Below, in pieces: positions 53,208 through 61,931 of a stretch of DNA of 64,000 bases. Position 1 is the first letter of the stretch. Every line of letters starts with the position of its first letter. The stretch covers positions 1 to 64,000 of the forward strand of contig CAKONZ010000004.1 in assembly GCA_934098525.1 (NCBI GenBank). The letters run 5' to 3'. The notes beneath the pieces are model-generated. The model ran no database searches, had not been told where the DNA came from, and saw only the letters and a program-made list of their open reading frames with translations. The position numbers and the translations under genes were made by a program. The DNA comes from an uncultured Bacilli bacterium (GTDB lineage Bacteria; Bacillota_I; Bacilli_A; RF39; UBA660).

Positions 53208-54211
53208 AAGATATATATATTTTAGGAATAGAATCAAGTTGTGATGAAACAAGTGCTTCAATAGTTAAAAATGGTTGTGAAGAAATAAGTACAGTAATAT
53301 TAAGTCAAATTGATATTCATACATTATATGGGGGTGTTGTTCCAGAAATAGCTAGTAGAAACCATGTAAAAGACATAGTATTTGTAATTGATAAATGTTT
53401 AAAAGATGCCAATATGACAATTGAAGATATAACAGCTATTGCAGTAACATATGGTCCAGGATTAATAGGATCATTATTAGTAGGTTTAGAAGCTGCTAAA
53501 ACATTAGCGTTTGTTAATAACAAACCACTAATAGGTGTACATCATATTGCAGGTCATATATATGCCAATAATATTGAAAAGAAAATGGAATTTCCATTAA
53601 TTGCATTAGTAATAAGTGGTGGTCATACAGATTTAATTTATATGAAAGACCATTTTTCATTCAAAAAAATTGGTGGAACTTTAGATGATGCAGTAGGAGA
53701 ATGCTATGATAAAATAGCCAGAGTTGTTGGAATAGGATATCCAGGAGGACCAGTTGTGGATAAACTATCTAAAATTGGTAATAAGACATATAATTTACCA
53801 ATCCCACTAAATGATGATTCTTATAATTTCAGTTTTAGTGGATTAAAAAGTGCTGTAATTAATTTAGTTCACAATGAACATCAAAAAAATAAAGAAATAA
53901 ACAAAGAAGATTTATGTGCATCATTTCAAGATGTAGTAGTAAAATCTTTGACTGAAAAGACAATTAAAGCATTGAAAGAATATAATGTTAAAAACCTAGT
54001 CTTAGCAGGTGGTGTAGCAGCTAATAGTGGAATAAGAGAAAAATTTACAGAATTATCTAAAAAAGAAGGGTTCAACTTTTCTTATCCTAGCATAAAATAT
54101 TGTACAGACAACGCAACAATGATAGCAGCAGCAGGATATTTTATGTACCAAAACAAAGAGTTCTCTACTCTCGAATTGAATGCAAAATCAAGCGAAAAAC
54201 TAGAAAAATAG
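53204..54211 (+). CDS. tsaD: tRNA t6A transferase TsaD
   Basis: 335 residues. GIESSCDETSASIV, GGVVPEIASRNHV, TYGPGLIGSLLVGL, the metal-binding His pair in HHIAGHIYA, LVISGGHTDLIYM, DDAVGECYDKIARV, and AGGVAANSGIREKF with a final DNATMIAAAG. It transfers threonylcarbamoyl from TC-AMP to A37 of tRNAs reading ANN codons, together with TsaB/TsaE; TsaC (Sua5) is not in this window. It is followed by tRNA-Ile and tRNA-Asn, both of them substrates. Confidence 0.96.
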   Translation: MKDIYILGIESSCDETSASIVKNGCEEISTVILSQIDIHTLYGGVVPEIASRNHVKDIVFVIDKCLKDANMTIEDITAIAVTYGPGLIGSLLVGLEAAKTLAFVNNKPLIGVHHIAGHIYANNIEKKMEFPLIALVISGGHTDLIYMKDHFSFKKIGGTLDDAVGECYDKIARVVGIGYPGGPVVDKLSKIGNKTYNLPIPLNDDSYNFSFSGLKSAVINLVHNEHQKNKEINKEDLCASFQDVVVKSLTEKTIKALKEYNVKNLVLAGGVAANSGIREKFTELSKKEGFNFSYPSIKYCTDNATMIAAAGYFMYQNKEFSTLELNAKSSEKLEK

Positions 54212-54241
54212 TAAAAAAATTAAAAAAAAGCAAAAAATATC

Positions 54242-54270
54242 TTGCCAAACCCAAAAATTTATAGTAATAT
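54242..54270 (+). promoter_or_regulatory. Promoter of the tRNA-Ile/Asn/Glu cluster
   Basis: TTGCCA (54242-54247), 17-nt spacer, TAATAT (54265-54270); first tRNA begins at 54298. Confidence 0.6.
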
Positions 54271-54297
54271 TTATATTGCTTACATGAGTTTGCAAAT

Positions 54298-54374
<77 letters not shown>

Positions 54375-54379
54375 TTTAT

Positions 54380-54456
54380 GCCCCAATAGCTCAGTTGGTT
54401 AGAGCACTTGACTGTTAATCAAGGGGTCCTAGGTTCAAGTCCTAGTTGGGGCGCCA
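54380..54456 (+). tRNA. tRNA-Asn (GUU)
   Basis: 77 nt, acceptor GCCCCAA / TTGGGGC, anticodon loop CTGTTAA, discriminator G, encoded CCA (54454-54456). Five nt after tRNA-Ile. Confidence 0.96.
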
Positions 54457-54464
54457 TTAATTTT

Positions 54465-54541
54465 GGCCAGTTGGTGAAGCGGTTGAACACACCGCCCTTT
54501 CACGGCGGGATTCATGGGTTCAAATCCCATACTGGTCACCA
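54465..54541 (+). tRNA. tRNA-Glu (UUC)
   Basis: 77 nt, acceptor GGCCAGT / ACTGGTC, anticodon loop CTTTCAC, discriminator A, encoded CCA (539-541 of 54xxx). Its terminator starts at once and is the left copy of a 40-bp direct repeat. Confidence 0.96.
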
Positions 54542-54580
54542 AAAAGTTAATTACTTCACAAAAGTGAAGTTTTTTTGTTT
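54541..54580 (+). repeat. Left copy of exact 40-bp direct repeat; tRNA-Glu terminator
   Basis: Contains the hairpin ACTTCAC-AAAA-GTGAAGT and a T-run, so it is the terminator of the tRNA cluster. An identical 40-bp copy lies at 56052-56091, on the far side of the AbiE module, 1511 bp away. Confidence 0.92.
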
Positions 54581-54593
54581 TAAATAAAATTAT

Positions 54594-54649
54594 ATTATAT
54601 AGTAAATGTCGGCTCAATTGTTGACAATAGCCGACATTTACTATATAAT
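54594..54649 (+). promoter_or_regulatory. Palindromic operator over the AbiE promoter
   Basis: A perfect 21-bp inverted repeat (54594-54614 and 54629-54649, core AGTAAATGTCGGCT) encloses a 14-nt loop. The promoter TTGACA (54621-54626), 17-nt spacer, TATAAT (54644-54649) sits inside: -35 in the loop, -10 at the end of the right arm. AbiEi antitoxins are known to repress their own operon through inverted repeats, so this is the likely operator. Confidence 0.8.
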
Positions 54650-54665
54650 GCTATTGGTGATAAAA

Positions 54666-55214
54666 ATGATATATAGATATAAAGAATTAATGAAAAACCA
54701 AATGTATAAAAATGATAAAAAAATAAAAGAAGCACTTTCTAAAGAAAAATTATTTAAAATAGAATATGGGTTGTATTCAGACAAAAAAAATAATTCCAAA
54801 TTAGAAATTATTTCAAAAAAATATAATAATTTAATTTTTAACTCAGATAGTGCCTTCTTCTATCATGGCTTAACTGATAATATTCCATTAAAATATCATT
54901 TGGCTAGCGGTAGAAAATCAAGAAAAATTAATGATAGCAATATAGTACAATCATTTATTGAAGAAAAATATTTTAATATTGGAGACTCTTTTATTTATTA
55001 TAATAATGTAAAAATCAGAATATATGATAAAGAAAGAATGTTAATAGAACTTGTTAGAAATAAAAATAAAATATCGTATGATATGTATAAAGAAATAATT
55101 AATAATTATAGAGATATAATAGATTCTCTTAATATGTTAAAATTGCAAAAATATTTAAAATATTTTAACGATGGTGAAAAATACTTAAAAATAATACAAG
55201 AGGAGGTTTTATGA
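54666..55214 (+). CDS. abiEi: AbiEi-family antitoxin/repressor (type IV TA)
   Basis: 182 residues. The N-terminal winged helix region (YKELMKNQMYKNDKKIKEAL, then LFKIEYGLYSDKK) precedes the AbiEi core: AFFYHGLTDNIP, a middle beta part (YFNIGDSFIYYNNVKIRIYD) and KERMLIELVRNK, the usual D-x-E-R-T/M-L-I-x-L-x-R signature. It should repress the operon by binding the palindrome just upstream and counter the toxin. ATG 54666 has only ttggtgat ahead and a predicted leader of about 10-13 nt. It overlaps the toxin gene start by 4 bp. Confidence 0.82.
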   Translation: MIYRYKELMKNQMYKNDKKIKEALSKEKLFKIEYGLYSDKKNNSKLEIISKKYNNLIFNSDSAFFYHGLTDNIPLKYHLASGRKSRKINDSNIVQSFIEEKYFNIGDSFIYYNNVKIRIYDKERMLIELVRNKNKISYDMYKEIINNYRDIIDSLNMLKLQKYLKYFNDGEKYLKIIQEEVL

Positions 55215-56031
55215 TAAATTTAATAGAATTAGTTAATAAATATATAGAAGATGGATACAATGAAATTTATGCAAATGCAAAAGTTGCTCAAGATATTATA
55301 TTAAGCTACTTATTTAAATCTGAATATAGAAATAACATTACAATCAAAGGTGGAGTAGTAATGTATAATCTAACGAATGATAAAAGACGTGCTACTATTG
55401 ATATAGATTTAGATTTAATAAGAATATATTTAGCGGATGATAACCTATATAAAATATTTACTTCATATAAAATAAAAGGAATAGATTTATATGTGAATGC
55501 AAATGAAATTACAAACTTAAAGCATCAAGATTATAAAGGTAAAAGAATTCCGATTACTATAAGAGATACGTTTAACAATGAAATAAATGTAAAATAGATG
55601 TTGGAGTTCATACAGAATATAATATAGATCAAGATGAATTTTGTTTTAATACTTGTGTTGATGATGAAAATATTACTTTATTTGTTAATAGTAAAGAACA
55701 AATTTTTGTGGAAAAAATTATTCCAATAATAAAATTCGGTAGTTTATCAACAAGATATAAAGATTACTATGACCTATATTGGTTAATTAAAAATGGAAAT
55801 TTGGATAGAAATAAAGTTATAAAAATAATGAATGATAAAATATTTAATATAGGAATTAATAATATATCTAGCATAAATGAACTTATAAATTTAATAGAAA
55901 ATATTTTGTCAAATAAAAAATATTTAGAAAAGTTAAATAATAGGAAGAATAATTGGATGGAAATAAATAATATTGAATTAAAAAAAGAAATAATTATATA
56001 TCTAAATTCTCTTTCAATGGTTGAAGTTTAA
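55211..56031 (+). pseudogene. abiEii: AbiEii-family nucleotidyltransferase toxin, frameshifted
   Basis: Two frames together encode one AbiEii/DUF1814-type protein of about 270 residues. The first part (55211-55597) has ITIKGGVVMYNLTNDKRRAT and IDIDLDLI, the nucleotidyltransferase GG-x-D-x-D motif. It stops at TAG 55595. The second part continues in the -1 frame from about 55592 (KIDVGVHTEYNIDQDEFCFN..., FVEKIIPIIKFG, TRYKDYYDLYWLI), the conserved family C-terminus. One A added to the AAAA run at 55591-55594 would restore the reading frame. It may be a real inactivation, phase variation, slippage or assembly error. Confidence 0.8.
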
Positions 56032-56051
56032 TAATAATCATTGTAATGTAT

Positions 56052-56091
56052 AAAAAGTTAATTACTTCACAAAAGTGAAGTTTTTTTGTTT
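56052..56091 (+). repeat. Right copy of exact 40-bp direct repeat
   Basis: Identical to 54541-54580, including hairpin and T-run, but with no tRNA in front. It acts as the terminator of the AbiE module and marks its right boundary. Confidence 0.92.
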
Positions 56092-56154
56092 ATTATTTAA
56101 AAATAATGAATAAATATTCTTAAAACTCAACAATATAAAGTTGAAAGGAAGAAT

Positions 56155-56922
56155 ATGAAAAATAAAGTAAATATAACAGGAGTAAATACATCACAAATAA
56201 AAGTATTATCACAAAAAGAAATGGAAGCTTTATTCATAAAACTAAAAGAAGGAGATAAAAATGCTAGACAAGAATTAGCAGAAGGTAATTTAAAACTTGT
56301 TTTAAGTATCCTTAAAAAGTTTTCTAACAAGGATGAAAACATGGATGATTTATTTCAAATAGGATGCGTTGGCTTACTAAAAGCAATTGATAATTTTGAC
56401 TTATCATATAATGTTAAATTTTCAACTTATTGTGTACCTATGGTCTTAGGAGAAATAAGAAGATATTTAAGAGATAACAACAGTATTAGAATATCTAGAA
56501 GTATAAAAGATATAGCATATAAAGTTCTAAAATTAAAAGATGAATTAACAGTAAAAAATGGAAAAGAACCAACCAATAAAGAATTAGCAGATTTATTAGA
56601 AATAGAAGAAACAGATATTTCTCTAGCCTTAGAATCATTAAGACCACCAGTAAGTTTATTTGAACCAATTTATAATGATGGAGGAGACACAATATACTTA
56701 TGTGATCAAGTATCAGATAAATCAAATAATAAAGACTTAGATCTTTCTATAGCAGTCGAAAGAGCAATATCAAAACTAACTCCAAGAGAACAATTTATAA
56801 TAGATCAAAGATTTATAATTGGTAAAACTCAAATGGAAATAGCAGAATCTCTTGGTATATCACAAGCCCAAATATCAAGACTTGAAAAAGATGCTTTAAC
56901 AAGAGTAAGAAAACAACTATAG
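56155..56922 (+). CDS. sigG: Sporulation sigma factor SigG
   Basis: 255 residues, matching sigma-G along its length: NKVNITGVNTSQIKVLSQ at the start, NLKLVLSILKKFSN, DDLFQIGCVGLLKAIDNFDL, FSTYCVPMVLGEIRRYLRDN, RISRSIKDIAYKVLKL, PVSLFEPIYNDGGD, and region 4 GKTQMEIAESLGISQAQISR. The short N-terminal NKVxIxGV motif is the SigG hallmark, against SigF. Controls late forespore genes. Followed by a ylmC-type gene as in Bacillus. No clear forespore promoter could be assigned upstream. Confidence 0.95.
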   Translation: MKNKVNITGVNTSQIKVLSQKEMEALFIKLKEGDKNARQELAEGNLKLVLSILKKFSNKDENMDDLFQIGCVGLLKAIDNFDLSYNVKFSTYCVPMVLGEIRRYLRDNNSIRISRSIKDIAYKVLKLKDELTVKNGKEPTNKELADLLEIEETDISLALESLRPPVSLFEPIYNDGGDTIYLCDQVSDKSNNKDLDLSIAVERAISKLTPREQFIIDQRFIIGKTQMEIAESLGISQAQISRLEKDALTRVRKQL

Positions 56923-56970
56923 ATAATCATAATAAAAATATAATTTAATAAAATTAATTAGGTGATATAA

Positions 56971-57189
56971 ATGCGCTTATCTGAATTACAACATAAAGAC
57001 ATAGTGGACTTAAATGGTAAAAAAATAGGAAATATAATAGATGTAATATTAGATAATTCAGGAAAACTAACAACACTAATATTAGAAAATAACAAAAAAA
57101 TATTTAAACTTAATAAAGAAAAAGAATCAGAAATAAAATGGGAAAGTATTGAAAAAATAGGAGAAGATGTAATTTTAGTAAAGATATGA
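56971..57189 (+). CDS. ylmC: PRC-barrel protein, YlmC/YmxH family
   Basis: 72 residues: MRLSELQHKDIVDLNGKKIG, then IIDVILDNSGKLTTLILE and a final strand (VILVKI). YlmC/YmxH proteins are small sporulation-associated PRC-barrel proteins; function unclear. Its position directly after sigG repeats the Bacillus order, which supports both assignments. Ribosome site taggtgat. Confidence 0.88.
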   Translation: MRLSELQHKDIVDLNGKKIGNIIDVILDNSGKLTTLILENNKKIFKLNKEKESEIKWESIEKIGEDVILVKI

Positions 57190-57211
57190 TATAATTAGAA
57201 GGGTGAATTTA

Positions 57212-57682
57212 ATGAAGAAAAAGTTTTATATTTTTACAACTATTTTTTTTGCTATAGACTTAATAACAAAGTTATTTGTAATGAAATATATTAAAAATTT
57301 AACAATAATTCCTAATTTTTTATCCTTTTATTTATTAAAAAATGATGGAGTAGCTTTTTCATTATTAAAAGGACAACAAATATTAATAATTTTAATATCA
57401 ATAATAGCATTACTTTACATAAATATAAAAATAATTAAAAATGTAAAAACCAATAAAGAAATTATTTTATTAGCTATGATTCAAGGTGGAATAATAGGAA
57501 ACTTATATGATAGGATAATTTATCATGAAGTAATAGATTTTATAAGTATAAAAATATTTAATTATTACTTTCCTGTATTTAATCTAGCTGATGTATTTAT
57601 ATGTGTAGGAGCTTTTATAAGTATAATATTAATAATAAAAGGAGAAAAAAATGAAGTTAGTAGTAGAAGAAGGAAATATTAG
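57212..57682 (+). CDS. lspA: Lipoprotein signal peptidase LspA
   Basis: 156 residues with four membrane helices. Catalytic aspartates in NLYDRI and NLADVFICVG; the conserved NDGVAFSLL segment is near residue 50. It cleaves prolipoproteins after lipid attachment to Cys; the lipoprotein at 50.75 kb is a likely client. ATG 57212 is chosen for the agaagggtga ribosome site; a GTG at 57203 lies inside it. Overlaps rluD by 32 bp, the usual lspA-rluD pair of Bacillota. Confidence 0.94.
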   Translation: MKKKFYIFTTIFFAIDLITKLFVMKYIKNLTIIPNFLSFYLLKNDGVAFSLLKGQQILIILISIIALLYINIKIIKNVKTNKEIILLAMIQGGIIGNLYDRIIYHEVIDFISIKIFNYYFPVFNLADVFICVGAFISIILIIKGEKNEVSSRRRKY

Positions 57683-58538
57683 AATAGATAAATATTTAGT
57701 AGAAAAAACAGACTATTCTAGAAGTAAAATTCAAAAATTAATAAAAGATGGCAATATTTTAGTAAACAACAAAAAAATATCTGCTAATTATAATATAAAA
57801 TTAAATGATGAAATTATAATAAATGACAATGAAGAAAAAATAATAGAAAACACCCCTGAAAAAATGGATTTAGATATTGTTTATGAAGATGAATACTTAG
57901 CTATAATAAATAAAAAAAGTGGTTTAGTAGTGCATCCTGCAATAGGAAACTATAACCATACATTAGTTAATGGTTTATTATATCATTTTAATAACATATC
58001 AAATAAAGAAACTATAAGACCAGGAATAGTTCATAGATTAGATAAAGATACAAGTGGTCTTATGATAGTAGCAAAAGATGATAAAACTCATGAAAAACTA
58101 TCTAATATGATAAGAAAGAAAAAAATAGAAAGAAAATATTTAGCACTTGTATGGGGAGTATTAAAACATGATAAAGGAACAATAGATGCTCCAATAGGAA
58201 GAGACATAAATGATCGTCAAAAATACACAGTAACAGATATTAACAGTAAAGATTCTATTACTCACTTTAAAGTAGTAAAAAGATATAAAGAAGTAACTTT
58301 AATAGAATGCATTCTAGAAACAGGAAGAACTCATCAAATAAGAGTACATATGAATTACATAGGACATCCAATAGTAAATGATGTAGTATATTGTAAAAAG
58401 AAAAAAATAAATGATTTTGGACAAATGTTACATTCCAAAAGCATAAAACTAATTCATCCAATAACAAAAGAATTATTAGAATTTACTAAAGAACCCCCAA
58501 AAGAATTTTTAGATATTTTAAATACATTCGAAGATTAA
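57651..58538 (+). CDS. rluD: 23S rRNA pseudouridine synthase RluD-like
   Basis: 295 residues. An N-terminal S4 domain (NIRIDKYLVEKTDYSRSKIQ) is followed by the RluA/RluD catalytic core: YEDEYLAIINKKSGLVVHPA, VHRLDKDTSGLMIVAK (catalytic Asp), RKKIERKYLALVWG, and ETGRTHQIRVHM. Family members modify U1911/1915/1917 of 23S rRNA; the precise site here is inferred. Start ATG 57651 lies within lspA, with aaaggag before it. Confidence 0.92.
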   Translation: MKLVVEEGNIRIDKYLVEKTDYSRSKIQKLIKDGNILVNNKKISANYNIKLNDEIIINDNEEKIIENTPEKMDLDIVYEDEYLAIINKKSGLVVHPAIGNYNHTLVNGLLYHFNNISNKETIRPGIVHRLDKDTSGLMIVAKDDKTHEKLSNMIRKKKIERKYLALVWGVLKHDKGTIDAPIGRDINDRQKYTVTDINSKDSITHFKVVKRYKEVTLIECILETGRTHQIRVHMNYIGHPIVNDVVYCKKKKINDFGQMLHSKSIKLIHPITKELLEFTKEPPKEFLDILNTFED

Positions 58539-58617
58539 CAAAAAAGTTAATCTTTTCTTCTTTTAAATACAAATAAATTGTATTATAATATAATATATCA
58601 AAAAAAGAGGTGTTGCT

Positions 58618-59751
58618 ATGAATATGGATTTAGAATTTAATGATAGAGATACAATGGTCATGAAACTATTACATTTCTTTATAATAGAAGAAAACTACAA
58701 CCCTATTGTATTACATGGAGCAAAAGACGAAATATGGTTAGAAAACATGCATGAAAACTATAAAATAGTAAGAATTGTATCAAATTATATTCATAACGAT
58801 GAACAATTAGAAACAGATTTATATAGAACCAAAAGAATAGCCAAAGACATTAAAAGAAAAACTTTAAATCTTAATATGGAAGTACTAAGTATATTTCTAG
58901 ATCTTGGAGAAAATGTTAACTTAAGAAACGAAAAAAACATTGATTGTGTATATATAAGAAATGAAAAAGATGTAAAAAATTATCAATTCTTATTAGAAAT
59001 ATATCCCAATATGGATAAAAAATTAACATTTACAGAACAAGGAATGAATTTATTTCTAAAAATAACAAATGAAATAAACGAAAACAATAAAAAGAAAGCT
59101 GAAAAAATAGATAAAATATTTAAACCAAAAAAACCAATATTTACATATATATTAATAGCAATAAATATATTAGTATTTTTATTAGAAATACTAATGGGAG
59201 ACACTCTATTAGAAAGATTTTCACTATATGGTCCAGCAGTAAAAGCAGGAGAATATTATAGGTTATTAACAAGTCAATTTTTGCATGTTAATATATTTCA
59301 TCTTGCCTGCAATATGTATGCTCTAGCAGTAATAGGAAATCAAGTTGAAACTTTATTTGGAAAAGTAAAATACTTAATTATATATTTAATAAGTGGCCTA
59401 ACTGGAAGTCTTTTATCAATGCTTTTAAATGTTAATGTTGCAAGTGTTGGAGCAAGTGGAGTAATATTTGGTTTACTTGGAGCAATATTATATTTCGGTT
59501 ATAACTATAGAGCATATCTAGGAAACTATGTAATGAAAAGTATATTACCAGTAGTAATACTAAACCTAGTAATAGGCTTCATAGTTTCAGGAATAGATAA
59601 TTTTGCTCATATAGGAGGACTAGTCGGAGGTATTCTTATCTCAAGTGCCTTAGGAATTTCTAATGAAGAAAAAAATTCTAGTCAAATCAATGGTATTATA
59701 ATTACAATATTATATATTATATTTTTAATTTATATGAACTTTATTCACTAA
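58618..59751 (+). CDS. Rhomboid-family intramembrane serine protease
   Basis: 377 residues. A soluble N-terminal domain of ~175 residues (like YqgP/GluP of Bacillus, but without the C-terminal TPR) precedes six to seven membrane helices. FLHVNIFHLACNMYALAVIG (about 220-239) supplies the loop and His region; the catalytic Ser is in GASG (about 278-281); the catalytic His is in AHIGGLVGG (about 331). It cleaves single-pass membrane proteins within the bilayer. Ribosome site aagaggtg. A terminator hairpin overlaps its stop codon. Confidence 0.92.
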   Translation: MNMDLEFNDRDTMVMKLLHFFIIEENYNPIVLHGAKDEIWLENMHENYKIVRIVSNYIHNDEQLETDLYRTKRIAKDIKRKTLNLNMEVLSIFLDLGENVNLRNEKNIDCVYIRNEKDVKNYQFLLEIYPNMDKKLTFTEQGMNLFLKITNEINENNKKKAEKIDKIFKPKKPIFTYILIAINILVFLLEILMGDTLLERFSLYGPAVKAGEYYRLLTSQFLHVNIFHLACNMYALAVIGNQVETLFGKVKYLIIYLISGLTGSLLSMLLNVNVASVGASGVIFGLLGAILYFGYNYRAYLGNYVMKSILPVVILNLVIGFIVSGIDNFAHIGGLVGGILISSALGISNEEKNSSQINGIIITILYIIFLIYMNFIH

Positions 59752-59763
59752 AGTTCTTTTTTA
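59736..59763 (+). terminator. Terminator after the rhomboid gene
   Basis: GAACTTTA (59736-59743), loop TTCAC, TAAAGTTC (59749-59756), T-run; the stop codon TAA is in the right arm. Confidence 0.85.
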
Positions 59764-59908
59764 TTCAAAAGAATATATAATAAAAATATAATATTTTGCA
59801 AACTACAATTTATAAATTTAATAATAACAGGTAACATTTTATAACAAACTACATATTGATAATAATTAATAAAAATGATAAAATTAAAATGTATTGAGGT
59901 GACTAATT

Positions 59909-60163
59909 ATGGAAAATGAAGAAACCATTGTTTACGATGTTAATGATCTAGAAAATTATATGATTACAGAAACCTTAAAAAATGTAAGAGATGCATTAGA
60001 TGAAAAAGGTTATAATGGTATAAATCAAATAGTAGGATATCTAGTAAGCGGTGATTTAGCATATATATCAAATTATAAAAAATCAAGAAATAAAATTCAA
60101 AAAATAGATAGAGAAAAAATAGTAGAAGCTCTTTTAAAAAACTATTTAAAGGATGTCAAATGA
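59909..60163 (+). CDS. ireB: IreB-family regulatory phosphoprotein
   Basis: 84 residues, DUF965/IreB family: DVNDLENYMITETLKNVRDA then EKGYNGINQIVGYLVSGDLA and YISNYKKSRNKI. In Enterococcus IreB is a target of the IreK kinase and affects cephalosporin resistance. In Bacillus the homologue (yrzL) heads the same gene cluster. Ribosome site gaggtgac. Overlaps ruvX by 4 bp. Confidence 0.92.
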   Translation: MENEETIVYDVNDLENYMITETLKNVRDALDEKGYNGINQIVGYLVSGDLAYISNYKKSRNKIQKIDREKIVEALLKNYLKDVK

Positions 60164-60573
60164 GATACTTAGGCCTTGACTTAGGAACAAGATCATTAGG
60201 AATAGCCTTATCAGATAAAACTGGCATAGTTGCCTCATTTTATAAAAATATTCATTATACTGATTTAGATAAGCTATTTGTAGAACTTCTTGAAATAATA
60301 GAAAAAGAAAAAGTTGAAAAAATAGTCCTAGGATTTCCTAAAAATATGAATAATTCAATTGGAGAAAGAGCAGAAGAAACAATAAAATTCAAACAACTTT
60401 TAGAAGAAAAAAGTAATAAAGAAGTAATTTTAGAAGATGAAAGATTAACAACAAAATTAGCTGAATCAGTTTTAATAGAAGCAGATTTATCAAGAAAAAA
60501 AAGAAAAAAAGTAATAGATGGTTTATCCGCAGTTGTTATTCTCCAATCTTATTTAGATAGAAAGGACAAATAA
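60160..60573 (+). CDS. ruvX: Holliday junction resolvase-like protein RuvX (YqgF)
   Basis: 137 residues, RNase H-like fold: YLGLDLGTRSLGIALSDKTG (first Asp), VEKIVLGFPKNMNNSIGERA, VILEDERLTTKLAE, and KKVIDGLSAVVILQSYLD (last Asp). Family members take part in 16S rRNA 5'-end processing and possibly junction resolution. Position between ireB and yrzB is conserved in Bacilli. Confidence 0.93.
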   Translation: MRYLGLDLGTRSLGIALSDKTGIVASFYKNIHYTDLDKLFVELLEIIEKEKVEKIVLGFPKNMNNSIGERAEETIKFKQLLEEKSNKEVILEDERLTTKLAESVLIEADLSRKKRKKVIDGLSAVVILQSYLDRKDK

Positions 60574-60574
60574 T

Positions 60575-60862
60575 ATGGAAAAACAAGAATTAAAAGATGA
60601 TATGTTTATAGGGTTCAATGAAGCTGGAGAACAAAAAGTATTTTACAAACTATTAGAATTTGATTCCAAAGAAACTGGTAAACATTACTTAGCCTATACA
60701 GATAATGAAAAAGATGAAAACGGGAATTTAAAAGCATATGGTTCAATAATAGTTGAAGAAGATGGTCGTACAAAATTAGAACCAATAACAACTGAAAAAG
60801 AATGGAAAGTAATCGAAATGGCATTAAAAGTGCTACAAGGTGAAGAAGTTGAGAAAAATTAA
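60575..60862 (+). CDS. yrzB: DUF1292 protein (YrzB)
   Basis: 95 residues: FIGFNEAGEQKVFYKLLEFD, KHYLAYTDNE and TTEKEWKVIEMALKVL match DUF1292. It is the syntenic copy next to ruvX; a second, shorter paralogue is at 23853-24110. Function unknown. It starts 1 nt after ruvX and its end overlaps mltG. Confidence 0.9.
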   Translation: MEKQELKDDMFIGFNEAGEQKVFYKLLEFDSKETGKHYLAYTDNEKDENGNLKAYGSIIVEEDGRTKLEPITTEKEWKVIEMALKVLQGEEVEKN

Positions 60863-61931
60863 AAAGAAAGCAAAAAGATTAATACTAATGATACTATTAG
60901 TATTATTGCTTTTTAATGCATTCGTTGTAGGAATGTTAATATATAACACATCTCCAGTAAGCGACAATGATAAAGAAAAAATAGTTGTTATTAAAGAAGG
61001 ATCATCTCATGATGATATAGGAAACTTATTAAAAGAAAATAACTTAATAAGAAGTAAAAAAATGTTTGATTATTATGTAAAAATATATAAATTAGATAAC
61101 ATATATGCAGCTACATATAAACTAAAAGAATCAATGTCATTAAAAGAAATAATAAAAGCTTTAAAAGATGGTGGCTATAACACATCTGAATTAACAATTA
61201 CATTTAATGAAGGAATAAACATGCGTAAAGTAGCCAAAATTATCAGTGAAAATACTAATAATACAGAAGAAGATGTTTTTAATTTACTAAAAGATCAATC
61301 ATATTTAGATGAATTAATAGAAAAATATTGGTTTATAACAGATGAAATCAAAAATAAAGATATATATTACTCATTAGAAGGATATCTATTTCCAGAAACA
61401 TATAACTTTGCATCAAAAGATGTAACCGTAAAAGAAATATTTGATACAATGTTAAAACAAGAAGAATTAATATTAAATTCCTATAAAAAACAAATAAGTG
61501 AATCAAACTATTCTTTACATGAGTTATTAACATTAGCGTCAATAACTCAAGCTGAAAGTTACAACAATAACGATTTTAAAAATGTTGCTAGTGTCTTTTA
61601 TAATAGATTGAAAAATGGCAATAAATTAGAAAGTTGTGTAACAGCATATTATGGAATGAAAAAAGATATGAATGAGGAGTTATATAAAAAAGACCTAGAT
61701 AATGTTAACAAATATAATACATATAAAGATGGTACTCCTACATTATTACCAATAGGGCCAGTAAGTAATCCTGGTAAAGATGCATTAGATGCTGTGTTTA
61801 ATCCAATAAAAACAAATTATTACTTTTTTGTTTCTGATATAAATAATAAATTATATTTTTCAAAAACAGATGAAGAACATGATAAAATAATAAGAAAATT
61901 ACAAAATGAAGGATTGTGGTTAGAGTGGTAG
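60849..61931 (+). CDS. mltG: Endolytic murein transglycosylase MltG
   Basis: 360 residues. N-terminal basic tail and membrane helix (LILMILLVLLLFNAFVVGML), then a LysM-like part and the YceG domain: KEGSSHDDIGNLLKENNLIR, YSLEGYLFPETYNF, LLTLASITQAES (catalytic Glu in Q-A-E), NVASVFYNRLKNG, YNTYKDGTPTLLPIGPVSNPG and DALDAVFNP. It cuts nascent glycan strands to set their length. I prefer TTG 60849, with aaggtga 5 nt upstream; GTG 60840 overlaps that site and is the alternative. Confidence 0.9.
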   Translation: MRKIKKKAKRLILMILLVLLLFNAFVVGMLIYNTSPVSDNDKEKIVVIKEGSSHDDIGNLLKENNLIRSKKMFDYYVKIYKLDNIYAATYKLKESMSLKEIIKALKDGGYNTSELTITFNEGINMRKVAKIISENTNNTEEDVFNLLKDQSYLDELIEKYWFITDEIKNKDIYYSLEGYLFPETYNFASKDVTVKEIFDTMLKQEELILNSYKKQISESNYSLHELLTLASITQAESYNNNDFKNVASVFYNRLKNGNKLESCVTAYYGMKKDMNEELYKKDLDNVNKYNTYKDGTPTLLPIGPVSNPGKDALDAVFNPIKTNYYFFVSDINNKLYFSKTDEEHDKIIRKLQNEGLWLEW

